From Bacillota bacterium (GTDB taxonomy: Bacteria; Bacillota; Clostridia; Acetivibrionales; DSM-27016), in NCBI GenBank assembly GCA_023390115.1, contig JAEWDM010000019.1, forward strand, positions 124,001-188,000: DNA of 64,000 bases. Direction: 5' to 3'. Below are positions 8,708 to 16,382 of this stretch, in pieces. How positions within the stretch are numbered: position 1 is the first letter of the stretch; every line of letters begins with the position of its first letter. Both the position numbers and the translations under genes were made by a program. The notes under the pieces were generated by a model. That model was not told the origin of the DNA. It searched no databases and saw nothing but the letters and a program-made list of their open reading frames with translations.

Positions 8708-9949
8708 TTATAGCTCGTGTCCCTGTGGAGCATTTGAAACCTGGCGTATAAACGGCTTTTTTGAAATTACCGACCAAAGCACCAGGCTTACAAACGCAAT
8801 TACTATATATCCAATTCCCATTACTGTTATTTTATCCTGCCAGTCCAGCGAAATAACAGCCATGCCTATACTTCCCATAAGCGTAAATACACATCCCATA
8901 AGAGACGAAGCCGCTCCCGTATCCTGCTGCTGCTGCTCAAGCATAAGATTAGTGCTCGGAGGACGTATTACACTCCCTGCCAGCGTAGCCGGAATTATAG
9001 ATATGGCAAACATCCACGGCCTCATGCTCCCTACAGTGCATATCAGAAGTCCGCTCACTAACGCGACAACATAGCTCACTGTAATTATAAGACTGCTCTT
9101 AAAACGTTTAGAAAGCTTCATATACAGAATTGGCCCTATAACTGAAAATGCTGCGTTTGCAGCAAAATAATAACTGTAAGCCTGCTCAGTCAGACCGAAC
9201 GTATCAATATAAATATATGAGGACGCAGATATAAAAGCCATCATTGGAATTGATATAATAGAAAATGTGGCTAGAAGGGCTATAAATCCGGGGTTTCCTG
9301 CAACTACTCCCAGCCTGCTGAGCGATTTGATGATACCTCCATTATATAGCTGTACCGCCGTCTCCTGAAATGCGAGGGCTGCAGCCACGGCTACCATTCC
9401 TATTCCTGCCAGTACAAGGAAAACTCCCCTCCATGTCGTAAAGCCTAATATAAAAGCCCCCAAAACGGGCGCAACAATAGGCGATATCATTGCCATAGAC
9501 TGCACAAGCGCCAGGACGCCTTCACGCCTTCTTCCGCTGTATACATCCTTGACTATTGCCGTAGCCACGGCAGTAGCAGCCCCACTCGCCACCGCCTGAA
9601 GAACTCTGAATGCAATAAGCTGATAAACATTTCCTGCCACAGCACAGAGTATGCTTGCAACGGTATATCCAATAAGGCCGGCAAGCAATATGGGCTTTCG
9701 CCCGTACTTGTCGCTCAATGGTCCCCAGAATAACGTACCCGCGGCATAAAAAACAAAAAACAATATTAATGTCAGGCTTATAAGCCCCTCTGCAACATTA
9801 AAGCTCCCTGCCATGCCAGGCAGTGCAGGGAGATAAATATCGGTAGATAACGGTATAAACGCACTCAAGAGCGCTATTAACGCTATCAGGCCCCTATTTC
9901 CCAGATATTTCTGCTCCTTTTGTCCATCCTCAACTGTTGCTTTTCTCAC
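8708..9949 (-). CDS. Bcr/CflA-family MFS multidrug exporter
   Basis: This is a 413-aa membrane protein with about 12 hydrophobic helices and the MFS motif A between helices 2 and 3 (GPLSDKYGRKP). The N-terminal IPLSTDIYLPALPGMAGSF is the hallmark of the Bcr/CflA drug:proton antiporter group. It lies upstream of the catabolic operon promoter on the same strand with about 60 bp between, so it is probably a separate unit. Substrates in the family include bicyclomycin, chloramphenicol and sulfonamides. The actual substrate is unknown. Confidence 0.9.
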   Translation of the reverse strand: MRKATVEDGQKEQKYLGNRGLIALIALLSAFIPLSTDIYLPALPGMAGSFNVAEGLISLTLILFFVFYAAGTLFWGPLSDKYGRKPILLAGLIGYTVASILCAVAGNVYQLIAFRVLQAVASGAATAVATAIVKDVYSGRRREGVLALVQSMAMISPIVAPVLGAFILGFTTWRGVFLVLAGIGMVAVAAALAFQETAVQLYNGGIIKSLSRLGVVAGNPGFIALLATFSIISIPMMAFISASSYIYIDTFGLTEQAYSYYFAANAAFSVIGPILYMKLSKRFKSSLIITVSYVVALVSGLLICTVGSMRPWMFAISIIPATLAGSVIRPPSTNLMLEQQQQDTGAASSLMGCVFTLMGSIGMAVISLDWQDKITVMGIGYIVIAFVSLVLWSVISKKPFIRQVSNAPQGHEL

Positions 9950-10067
9950 CTTTAACCTCCTATTAAATCACACTGATGCAGGTTCATTTTTAAAGCCTGC
10001 AAAAATTATTCTTATAAAGAATAGTAGCACTTTAGGCGCAGTCTGTCTATGCCTTAAGCAGGATATG

Positions 10068-10610
10068 TCAATCATTCCGTCTATGAAAAATGCTCTTTCT
10101 GTCCAAATCAAAATTATTTGAAATTATATGGATGGCACACTCCTCAACCGCAGACAGCACACAAGCAATGCATACAACGGCGATAATTGATATTTTTCCC
10201 GTCATGGCGTATAAAACAGGAGCAATAAACACCAGTATTCCCGAAGCCTTGTTTCCCCAGGTATGGAGCATTGCAAAGCAGCGGTACTTATATGCCGCAA
10301 TAATCAAGCCTGCAATACGGATTAGAGCAATGGCGGCTATGCATGGCAGCAGACCCTTCAGCTCAGGTCCAATCCATACAATAAAGCTTGCAGTAATAAT
10401 CCCGAACATCACCATGTCGGCTACAGAATCCAGCCTGGCCCCCGCTTGACTTTTAGTATGGGTTCTTCGGGCAACCATGCCGTCTAAAACGTCACTTATT
10501 CCGCATATTAAATAAATTGAAACAAATATGGCCTTATTATCCAAAAAAAGAAGCAGGGACAGGGAAAGAAAAATCCTGCATATTGTTATAATGTTTGCTG
10601 CATACTTCAT
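10068..10610 (-). CDS. CDP-alcohol phosphatidyltransferase
   Basis: This is a 180-aa integral membrane enzyme of phospholipid synthesis. The complete signature DG-x2-AR-x8-G-x3-D-x3-D is present starting at LDGMVARR, followed by hydrophobic helices. It transfers a phosphatidyl group from CDP-diacylglycerol to an alcohol (serine, glycerol phosphate or another). Length and motif fit PssA/PgsA-like proteins but do not decide the acceptor. The start ATG 10610 follows GGAGGAGG closely. A longer frame upstream has no ribosome site and contains non-family sequence. Confidence 0.85.
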   Translation of the reverse strand: MKYAANIITICRIFLSLSLLLFLDNKAIFVSIYLICGISDVLDGMVARRTHTKSQAGARLDSVADMVMFGIITASFIVWIGPELKGLLPCIAAIALIRIAGLIIAAYKYRCFAMLHTWGNKASGILVFIAPVLYAMTGKISIIAVVCIACVLSAVEECAIHIISNNFDLDRKSIFHRRND

Positions 10611-10657
10611 ACCGCACCTCCTCCACATATTATAACAGATGCACGGACCGATGCAAA

Positions 10658-10677
10658 GGGACGGTTCTGTTGCCTCA
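10658..10677 (+). repeat. REP-like repeat, left of RAYT gene
   Basis: This 20-bp sequence (GGGACGGTTC, then TGTTGCCTCA) is an inverted copy of 11506-11525, with 3-4 mismatches. Inverted REP-type repeats that bracket a RAYT transposase gene are the expected substrate of that enzyme. Confidence 0.7.
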
Positions 10678-10730
10678 ACCAATCTTTTATGATATAATTT
10701 ATGAAAAGCTACAAGCGCGGGGTGGTTAAA

Positions 10731-11504
10731 ATGCCAAGGACAGCACGAAAAAAAAGTGAAAGCGGCATATATCACATAATGCTGAGAGGTACTAACAGAC
10801 AAGAAATATTTCACGACGATGAGGATAACATAAAATTTCTTGAGATCCTCGACAGGTATAAGGAAAAAAGCGGATTAAGGGTATACGGCTGGTGCCTTAT
10901 GGTGAATCATGTCCACCTGCTCCTTGGGGAAGGCCATGAGGATATATCAGTTACCGTAAAAAGGATAGGAGTGAGCTTTGCCTGGTTCTATAACCACAAG
11001 TATAAGGCTACAGGACATCTTTTTCAGGACAGGTATAGAAGTGAAGGGATTGAAAAGGAGAAGTACCTTATGGCGGCAGTACGGTACATACACCACAATC
11101 CCGTGAAGGCAGGAATTGCGAAAAGCTGCATTCAATGGATATGGAGCAGTTGTCATGGGTATTATGGAAAGGAGTATTATCCTCCTGCCCTTTTAGACAG
11201 TGAATTTATACTTGATATGCTTTCTACCGACAGGGCCGCCGCTGCCGAAATGTTCAGGGAATATAATGAAACAGAGGGCGAAGAAAAATTTATGGATGAT
11301 ACTCAGGCACTCCGCCTGACGGATGAAGAAGCAAGGGCGGAAATAATTAAGCTTATACCTGAATATACCATTCCGCAAATCAAAAGCCTTCCCAAAGTGC
11401 AAAGGGACAAAGCACTGAAAAGCATAAAGAGAGTGCCGGGATTATCCCAAAGGCAGGCTGCACGGATTCTCGGGATTTCCCCCAACCTGGTATTCAGGGC
11501 ATGA
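10731..11504 (+). CDS. REP-associated tyrosine transposase (RAYT, IS200-like Y1 family)
   Basis: This is a 257-aa HUH single-strand nuclease. The HUH motif is in MVNHVHLLL (His about 60 and 62) and the catalytic Tyr about 119 in RYIHHNPVKAG. A C-terminal extension (about 180-257) ends in a helix-turn-helix-like stretch GLSQRQAARILGIS. ATG 10731 is chosen over the in-frame ATG 10701, because GGGGTGG lies just upstream and MPRTARKK is the usual start. Unlike IS200 there is no surrounding insertion sequence. The gene lies between short inverted REP-like repeats, as domesticated RAYTs do. Confidence 0.9.
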   Translation: MPRTARKKSESGIYHIMLRGTNRQEIFHDDEDNIKFLEILDRYKEKSGLRVYGWCLMVNHVHLLLGEGHEDISVTVKRIGVSFAWFYNHKYKATGHLFQDRYRSEGIEKEKYLMAAVRYIHHNPVKAGIAKSCIQWIWSSCHGYYGKEYYPPALLDSEFILDMLSTDRAAAAEMFREYNETEGEEKFMDDTQALRLTDEEARAEIIKLIPEYTIPQIKSLPKVQRDKALKSIKRVPGLSQRQAARILGISPNLVFRA

Positions 11505-11505
11505 A

Positions 11506-11525
11506 TGAGGCAAACGAACCGTCAC
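11506..11525 (-). repeat. REP-like repeat, right of RAYT gene
   Basis: This is the inverted partner of 10658-10677, beginning 1 bp after the RAYT stop codon. On the minus strand it reads GTGACGGTTC, then GTTTGCCTCA. Confidence 0.7.
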
Positions 11526-11540
11526 TATGCCTCAAAAGTA

Positions 11541-11570
11541 AAAATAAAACAGCTTCCCTTTTAGAAGCTG
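11541..11570 (-). terminator. Rho-independent terminator of tRNA-Gln
   Basis: A 7-bp stem CAGCTTC/GAAGCTG with a 7-nt loop is followed on the minus strand by TTTTATTTTT. It starts 7 nt after the tRNA CCA end. Confidence 0.85.
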
Positions 11571-11577
11571 CTTTGTT

Positions 11578-11651
11578 TGGCTGCGGGTTAAGGATTCGAA
11601 CCCTAACAGACTGAGCCAGAGTCAGTAGTGCTACCATTACACAAACCCGCA
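11578..11651 (-). tRNA. tRNA-Gln (anticodon CUG)
   Basis: The 74-nt cloverleaf has acceptor arms TGCGGGT/ACCCGCA and anticodon stem ACTGA/TCAGT. The 7-nt loop CTCTGGC gives anticodon CUG (codon CAG, Gln). The T loop is TTCGAAT, discriminator G, and CCA is encoded (11580-11578). It has its own promoter and terminator. This is a minor-type glutamine tRNA; the more common UUG species is not in the window. Confidence 0.93.
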
Positions 11652-11671
11652 ATATATTTTTGACAAAAGTT

Positions 11672-11700
11672 ATTATAGCACCCTTTAGGTATTAATGCAA
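11672..11700 (-). promoter_or_regulatory. Promoter of tRNA-Gln
   Basis: Minus strand: TTGCAT at 11700-11695, a 17-bp spacer, then TATAAT at 11677-11672. It lies 20 bp before the mature tRNA 5' end. Confidence 0.85.
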
Positions 11701-11844
11701 GAGTTATATGAAAGTAATTTATAATTTTTTTTAAGGGCTCAGTTTTTTTAAGTATTTTTTACTCTATGTTATAAAACTATTCCTTACGGGTATAAAATGT
11801 ATAATGAATCAGAATATGCTGTCAATTTTAAGGGGGTATAATTT

Positions 11845-12162
11845 ATGAATCTAAGGGATTTGCTGGTTTCCAACCTGAGCATAACAGAGGATGAATACAG
11901 CTTCAAAGGAAGCTTCGTACTATCCGGCAGAGGGCTGTCGTTAAATGTTGATGTCACAGAGCTTGAGGACGAAGAAAAACTGGAGTCCTTAAAGGCTCAA
12001 TTTGGCCTGCCTGAAAGCAAAAGCGAAATAAGGGGCTTCATCATGGACAGGGTGGTAGAAAAAGCAGCCATAGGCTCAAGAATTAAAGAAGGTGAGGAAT
12101 ACAGCGAGGAAGCAAAAAAAGACATGCTTAACAGTCTTGCAGATTCTTTTGATCTTTCATAG
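11845..12162 (+). CDS. Hypothetical protein, 105 aa
   Basis: This is a small, acidic, soluble-looking protein with no signal peptide or membrane segment. AAGGGGG followed by TATAATTT lies just upstream of the ATG, which supports expression. A beta-rich N-terminal half (residues about 15-45) is followed by helical, charged sequence. I do not recognise the family. It is oriented away from the tRNA and toward the cassette-like array. Confidence 0.7.
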   Translation: MNLRDLLVSNLSITEDEYSFKGSFVLSGRGLSLNVDVTELEDEEKLESLKAQFGLPESKSEIRGFIMDRVVEKAAIGSRIKEGEEYSEEAKKDMLNSLADSFDLS

Positions 12163-12197
12163 CTAAAAGCTCTAACATATTATGATCATAACCGCCG

Positions 12198-12298
12198 GCC
12201 GAGTCGACAGTTTGCTCCAGGGCTTACTGCGCCCTGGACCGCTGCCGACAAAACAGACCGATTGTCATTTTTTACATTATGGAACACTTTTTGAATTC
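12198..12298 (-). repeat. ppdK-tail-like repeat, copy A
   Basis: The minus strand begins AAAGTGTTCCATAAT, continues to CGGTCTGTTTTG, and then carries a diverged version of the AAAQAAVGGGA-coding stretch. It is the most degraded of the three long copies (A, B, C). It lies directly 3' of the gdx gene and contains a GC-rich hairpin CCAGGGC ... GCCCTGG. Confidence 0.7.
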
Positions 12299-12328
12299 AT
12301 AATTTTATATCTGCACGGTACATATTAT

Positions 12329-12649
12329 CTAATGAGCAGATACAATTTTCAGACCTGTAATTCCTATAACTATAAATCCTATAAAAATTAACCTTATCAG
12401 ATCAACAGGCTCTTTGAATAATATTATTCCCAAAATCACAGTACCAACTGTACCTATTCCTGTCCAAATTGCATATGCCGTTCCTAACGGAATATTTTTT
12501 AATGCTAATGATAAAAAATAGAAGCTTGCTATCATCCCAATTATAGTAAATACACTCGGAACAAGTTTTGTAAAGCCCTGTGAATACTTCAGGCCCACGG
12601 CCCAACCCATTTCCAGCAGTCCTGCTATAACTAACAATAACCATTTCAT
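12329..12649 (-). CDS. gdx: SMR-family guanidinium exporter (Gdx/SugE)
   Basis: This is a 106-aa four-helix small multidrug resistance protein. The essential membrane Glu is in the first helix (GLLEMGWAVGLKYS), the Gdx/SugE pattern rather than the EmrE/Qac one. Gdx dimers export guanidinium in exchange for protons. The start is ATG 12649, because AGGAG lies 8 nt upstream; a GTG at 12658 abuts it. A guanidine-I riboswitch directly upstream independently supports the substrate. The gene sits in an array of small same-strand genes separated by repeats. Confidence 0.93.
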   Translation of the reverse strand: MKWLLLVIAGLLEMGWAVGLKYSQGFTKLVPSVFTIIGMIASFYFLSLALKNIPLGTAYAIWTGIGTVGTVILGIILFKEPVDLIRLIFIGFIVIGITGLKIVSAH

Positions 12650-12680
12650 GCCACTCACTCCTCATAATAATATTGTAAAT

Positions 12681-12810
12681 AAAAAAAGTCCGGAAGATGC
12701 TTGTAATAATATCATCTCCCAGGCTTTTATCCTTCCGTGAACACAGATAAACTGTGCGTTTTATCTCGGTCCAGTCCAGCTCTTTTCAGAAAGCTGCGGA
12801 ACCCTATAAA
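12681..12810 (-). promoter_or_regulatory. Guanidine-I (ykkC) riboswitch with intrinsic terminator
   Basis: On the minus strand the aptamer from about 12807 contains the conserved ykkC blocks in order: ATAGGGTTCCG, CTGGACCGAGA and ACGG-AAGGATAAAAGCC, closing with TGGGAGA. The last block overlaps the 5' arm of a terminator, GGGAGATG/CATCTTCC, followed by GGACTTTTTTT (12720-12681). Guanidine binding should stabilise the aptamer and prevent the terminator, switching gdx on. Promoter elements lie in the AT-rich stretch beyond 12815. Confidence 0.93.
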
Positions 12811-12872
12811 ACTTTAAAATATAAAATTTTCTTTTAATATATAGTACCATAAAACATTAACTCTTTCAATCT

Positions 12873-12972
12873 TTATTTCTGCCCCAGATTTGCTCCAGAA
12901 CCTACTGCTGCCTGAGCCGCTGTTAGCAAAATAGGCCAATCTCCGTTTTTTCATATTATGGAGCACTTTTAG
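12873..12972 (-). repeat. ppdK-tail-like repeat, copy B
   Basis: The minus strand reads AAAGTGCTCCATAATATG, then GGAGATTGGCCTATTTTG, then a reading frame that encodes NGDWPILLTAAQAAVGSGAN and ends LGQK-stop at 12873. It matches copy C codon by codon, mostly with third-position changes. An ATG is present but out of phase with that frame by two bases. It lies between the lipoprotein gene and the riboswitch. Confidence 0.75.
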
Positions 12973-13030
12973 TGATGCTGATTAATAAATTGGAATTTGT
13001 TTTACATAGTCTGCATATCAGGCATACACG

Positions 13031-13573
13031 CTAATCTATTTTTTCGCCTATTTTTATACTGCCAACATTGAGAAGTTCAACTGTGATATACTGCAAACCT
13101 TCGAGCGATTTGTCATCCTCCTTCACAATTTGCCAATAATAATGCATACCGTAATAACGGTCTTCCATAGGTGTCGAGGGGTCCCCATCCGCGTCAAATA
13201 TAGTATTTATGTACGGTATTTCCGGAAAAACATCCCAGCTGATGTGTTTACCCGATTCTATTGATTCTCCGCCGCCGGCACTAGTATCAATATTTGAGTT
13301 AATGTAACCATCGCACACGAAAAATTCAAATGCTTTATCAATCTCGTCGTCAAAATCCGGCCGGTTCCGTATCTGTTCGCAAAACAAATTTTTCAAGGCT
13401 TCTTTATCTTTCTCTGTAAAGCACTTGATGATATCGTTCGACATTTGTTGAATTTTTGTTCCTTCTTCATTCATAAGCGCAGTAAGTTGTTCACTCCTGA
13501 TTTTTGAAAGGTCAATACTGCAAGCCGTGATCAACAAAACGATTGCCAAGAGCAATATTAATAATTTTTTCAT
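13031..13573 (-). CDS. DUF5104-like lipoprotein
   Basis: The 180-aa protein has a lipoprotein signal peptide (MKKLLILLLAIVLLITACS, lipobox L-I-T-A-C), so it should be anchored outside the membrane through Cys18. The mature part is acidic and has repeated aromatic residues (YYGMHYYW near 140) of the DUF5104 type (tentative). There is an AAAGGCGG ribosome site before the ATG. Function is unknown. It lies in the cassette-like region with repeat copies on both sides. Confidence 0.75.
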   Translation of the reverse strand: MKKLLILLLAIVLLITACSIDLSKIRSEQLTALMNEEGTKIQQMSNDIIKCFTEKDKEALKNLFCEQIRNRPDFDDEIDKAFEFFVCDGYINSNIDTSAGGGESIESGKHISWDVFPEIPYINTIFDADGDPSTPMEDRYYGMHYYWQIVKEDDKSLEGLQYITVELLNVGSIKIGEKID

Positions 13574-13640
13574 CTTAGAACCGCCTTTCTAAGGAGTATT
13601 ATATAACAATTGGTAATAGCTAGACAGGACTAATTTAAAT

Positions 13641-13735
13641 TCAGAATAATAGCTGACAGCAAAATAGAGAAATCTCATATATAATTGCCAAAAGTATTTC
13701 ATAATTCAACCCAAAAAAGTGTCGCATAATGCATA
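13641..13735 (-). repeat. Degenerate repeat, copy E
   Basis: The minus strand GAGATTTCTCTATTTTGCTG keeps the core of copies A-C (GATTGGTCTATTTTG). The adjacent GTG-n-n-CATAAT block is in inverted orientation (13721-13733). The same arrangement recurs at 17528-17660. Confidence 0.5.
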
Positions 13736-13772
13736 TTTTTTTAGTTCTGAATCGCCCAAAAACATAGTTTTT

Positions 13773-13818
13773 ATAAAAAAACAAGGTGCTGGTACGCATA
13801 ATTCCGGCTACCAGCACC
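13773..13818 (-). terminator. Terminator hairpin duplicated from downstream of ppdK
   Basis: A perfect 10-bp stem GGTGCTGGTA/TACCAGCACC (13785-13794 with 13809-13818) is followed on the minus strand by TTGTTTTTTT. It corresponds to the ppdK terminator at 17692-17739, including the flanking A tract and the later CTTTATGATACAAGG. Confidence 0.8.
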
Positions 13819-13863
13819 CTGTATTTTACACTTGTAAAATCGCCTTAAACCTTTATGATACAA

Positions 13864-15546
13864 GGGCACTGAAAAAGCCACTACTTTTAAAGCAGCGGCT
13901 TTTTCAGTGCATATATATTCCTTTAAAAATTAATCTGAACATCAAAATAGTATTGAAAATAAAATAATCGGCAACATTATACCACTTTTAGTTCGTTTAA
14001 TTTCACGATTCTTTTTACATTCACAACAAAGGCCGTGAAGTAGGTTTGTAATCGCATAGCGACAAGACCTACGGTATCAGCTCTATCAAGACCGTGTGCC
14101 ACTTTCATTTCACCGTTCTTTTCTTCAATACGGTGCCGAATTTTCAGCCGTTCCCAGAATGCTTCACTAGATTCAAATTCAAGTCTTAGGCGGTTTTTCT
14201 CGTTCGGCTGGGTGATGCTGTAACTCCGTTCTTTTGCTTTCGACTTTCCAACACGGCACTGCTCACTTTGCGAACATTTTCGGCACTTGATTTTACTAAA
14301 CACATATTTCAAATAGGTATTCCCATTCTCTGCATCCCTTTTTTCAACACGCGTAGCTAATTCCCCTGCCGGACATTGCAACAGTCCGGCGTCTTTGTTG
14401 AAAGAAAAACCTTCATCCAGTGGCGAGCCTGCTGCGGCAACCACAGCAGAGTTCGTTTTAGCAAAAAGTGTCACGCCGTTTTCTTTGCATATATCAAGGT
14501 TATCTTCGCTGACATACGCCATATCGCCGATAACTTCTTTAATTTCAACGCCGTTGTTTATGGACTTCTCAAGTAATGTTGGTAGTTGATTGCAATCTGA
14601 TTCTCCCCCGTGGGTGACTTTGATTCCTGTTATGATCCGTTCTTCGGTCATAGCCAGATGACTTTTGTAGCCAAAAAATGTACTGTTTGCTGTTTTGTGC
14701 CCAAAGTGAGCATCTTCATCGTTCTTCGAACGGATTTCACGGATTTTATCGGTGTCTAAAAGTTCTTTTATGCGCTCATAGCTCGCAACGAGCTTGCTGT
14801 TATTGCTTTTTAACACTTCGGCTCCGATATTTTCAAGCAGTCGGTACGTGTATTCGATCTCTTCGGAAAGTTCGGCAGTCTGGCTTGGTTTCTCCGGGAA
14901 CTTTTCAGCAAGGTCATACATTTCCTTATAGATTTCCTTACGCAACTGCTTGCTCAAATCCCGCAAAACCTGCGTTACGGTTTTGGGCCGTACCGCTGCG
15001 TTTGTATGCGTAGAATCCACGATTATCGCCGTGGATTTAATCAACCCATTTTCGATTGCTTGACGGATGGTTTCTTTCAACATATCCTCCAAATTATCTT
15101 CCGTAATTCGTGTTTTTCGGAATTTCGTCATCAAGCTTGGGTTAATCATTGGATCTTCCGGGTCTAAATCAAGAAAATATTTCACAGCCATATCCGTAGT
15201 CGCCTGTGAAATAAGGCGTTCATCGGATAGGTCGTTGAGCTTCTTCAGAAACATCAGCTTGAACATCATTTCCGGTTCTTTAGCAGGACGCCCAAAAGTT
15301 TCGCAATATTGTTTCTTGAGCATTGGGTTAACAAAACTAAAATCAATATTTTCTTTAACTTTCCGGAGAAAGTGGTTCTCAGGAACTACAATATCGTATA
15401 GGCTACGGTACTGCGAAAGTTTCATTTGTGTATTTTCAATCAGCATTTTTAATTCCTCCGCTCAACTTCTTTCATGAATAATTATACCATTTTTGGGCAC
15501 TGAAAAAGTCCATCTGCATTGCTGCAAACAGACTTTTTCAATGCCC
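13864..15546 (-). mobile_element. IS1182-family insertion sequence
   Basis: This is a complete 1683-bp element. The terminal inverted repeats are GGGCACTGAAAAAGCC at the left and GGGCATTGAAAAAGTC at the right (read inward). An 11-bp direct repeat TTATGATACAA flanks it (13853-13863 and 15547-15557) and marks the insertion. Each end also folds on itself: 13864-13910 and 15495-15546 are long hairpins because a second copy of the terminal repeat lies inside. Removing the element restores a block otherwise seen after ppdK. Confidence 0.92.
13977..15446 (-). CDS. IS1182-family DDE transposase
   Basis: This 489-aa transposase looks intact. The N-terminal DUF772-like domain includes CETFGRPAKEPEMMFKLMFL. 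The catalytic region has IIVDSTHTNAA (first Asp, about 140), then KSHLAMTEE and VIGDMAYVSEDN (second Asp). A cysteine cluster CRKCSQSEQC comes before the C-terminal RIEEKNGEMK (Glu). The reading frame has no stops or shifts, so the element may still be active. It fills most of the IS. Confidence 0.93.
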   Translation of the reverse strand: MLIENTQMKLSQYRSLYDIVVPENHFLRKVKENIDFSFVNPMLKKQYCETFGRPAKEPEMMFKLMFLKKLNDLSDERLISQATTDMAVKYFLDLDPEDPMINPSLMTKFRKTRITEDNLEDMLKETIRQAIENGLIKSTAIIVDSTHTNAAVRPKTVTQVLRDLSKQLRKEIYKEMYDLAEKFPEKPSQTAELSEEIEYTYRLLENIGAEVLKSNNSKLVASYERIKELLDTDKIREIRSKNDEDAHFGHKTANSTFFGYKSHLAMTEERIITGIKVTHGGESDCNQLPTLLEKSINNGVEIKEVIGDMAYVSEDNLDICKENGVTLFAKTNSAVVAAAGSPLDEGFSFNKDAGLLQCPAGELATRVEKRDAENGNTYLKYVFSKIKCRKCSQSEQCRVGKSKAKERSYSITQPNEKNRLRLEFESSEAFWERLKIRHRIEEKNGEMKVAHGLDRADTVGLVAMRLQTYFTAFVVNVKRIVKLNELKVV

Positions 15547-15673
15547 TTATGATACAAGGTTTTCATGCCATCTTTCTTATTTTTGTCCCATTGCCCCGCC
15601 GCCTACAGCCGCCTGAGCGGCAGCTATCAAAATAGACCAATCGCCATTTTTACGCATTATATTACACTTCTTG
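15547..15673 (-). repeat. ppdK-tail-like repeat, copy C, with duplicated ppdK 3' flank
   Basis: Bases 15547-15592 are identical over 46 bp to 17773-17818, which spans the ppdK stop codon and 3' flank. Beyond that the copy changes to the sequence shared with A and B (GATTGGTCTATTTTG, then GTGTAATATAATG). The IS has separated this part from its terminator at 13785-13818. Confidence 0.85.
15577..15657 (-). CDS. Possible 26-aa peptide gene in repeat copy C
   Basis: The ATG at 15657 opens a frame encoding MRKNGDWSILIAAAQAAV, then GGGAMGQK and a stop. The second half is nearly the same as the C-terminus of PPDK (AAAQAAIGGGGMGQK). Copy B encodes the same peptide with mostly synonymous differences, which suggests coding constraint. 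There is no good ribosome site upstream, so it may instead be a fossil of a ppdK end fragment. No known peptide family recognised. Confidence 0.35.
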   Translation of the reverse strand: MRKNGDWSILIAAAQAAVGGGAMGQK

Positions 15674-15690
15674 TGAACCCGACGTAAGCC

Positions 15691-16008
15691 TCATGAATCA
15701 CGTAAACGTTTGGCTATATCGCTGGCACTGTACAAAACGTTTGTAATAATTACCCGCTCTTCTCTGACATGAAAGAATACAGAAAAGTTATCTACAGGCA
15801 TTTGCCTCAGTCCCAGCCCACGTTCTTCTTCTGTCTCCATTAACTTCACACGTTCTGGGAAGGTATCAAGCGTTTCAATTGCGTCAGCTATTCTATTATA
15901 CTGTTCCATGGCTGCTTTCGATGCCTGTAGCTGCTCTGCGATATAATTATAAATCTCCTCCATATCAGAAAGTGCCTTGTCCGTAATCTGGATATTATAC
16001 TGCTTCAT
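15691..16008 (-). CDS. RelE/ParE-family toxin
   Basis: This is a 105-aa type II toxin. It starts YNIQITDKALSDMEEIYNYI and has the basic core LGLRQMPVDNFSVFFHVREE, followed by the typical C-terminal strand VIITNVLYSASDI. It overlaps the antitoxin gene by 4 bp (ATGA). RelE members cleave mRNA on the ribosome and ParE members poison gyrase; sequence alone does not decide which. Toxin-antitoxin pairs are typical passengers of gene cassettes and islands, which fits this region. Confidence 0.88.
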   Translation of the reverse strand: MKQYNIQITDKALSDMEEIYNYIAEQLQASKAAMEQYNRIADAIETLDTFPERVKLMETEEERGLGLRQMPVDNFSVFFHVREERVIITNVLYSASDIAKRLRDS

Positions 16009-16310
16009 GAGTGTGTCTTCCGAAACCTCTGAAAGGCAGCAGATGCGTCCTGCACGTTACCTTTTTCGATATCTTTGTATCCTTCCTTTAACTTCCCGCG
16101 AATTTCATCTGTTGTCATCAAATCGGCGTTTACGGAAGCTGGTGCTTTCGGCAGTGTTACAGCAAAAGGTATTCCGCCAATCATTGAAATCTGCTTCAGA
16201 TAAATATCTATCGCTGTAGACATAGGCATACCCAGTTGTGAAAGGACTTCCTCAGCCCTTCTTTTTACGTCAGGATTAACTCTTAAATTTAAGGTCGTAG
16301 TCTTTTCCAT
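16005..16310 (-). CDS. RelB/DinJ-family antitoxin
   Basis: The protein is 101 aa from ATG 16310, where the AGAGGGAG ribosome site is about 9 nt away; ATG 16319 is too close to it. The N-terminal ribbon-helix-helix TTTLNLRVNPDVKRRAEEVLSQLGM binds DNA for autorepression. The C-terminal half wraps the toxin. It is translated first and coupled to the toxin gene by an ATGA overlap. Confidence 0.88.
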   Translation of the reverse strand: MEKTTTLNLRVNPDVKRRAEEVLSQLGMPMSTAIDIYLKQISMIGGIPFAVTLPKAPASVNADLMTTDEIRGKLKEGYKDIEKGNVQDASAAFQRFRKTHS

Positions 16311-16382
16311 GTTAATCATCTCCCTCTATCAATATTGTAACGTTTTTGTCGTTACATTTCAATAGATATTTTAACTATTGTA

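Noticed and set aside
10611..10814. Longer N-terminus for the CDP-alcohol phosphotransferase
   Set aside because: The upstream codons are Cys/His-rich, not family-like, and overlap the RAYT start on the other strand. The GGAGGAGG site supports the ATG at 10610.
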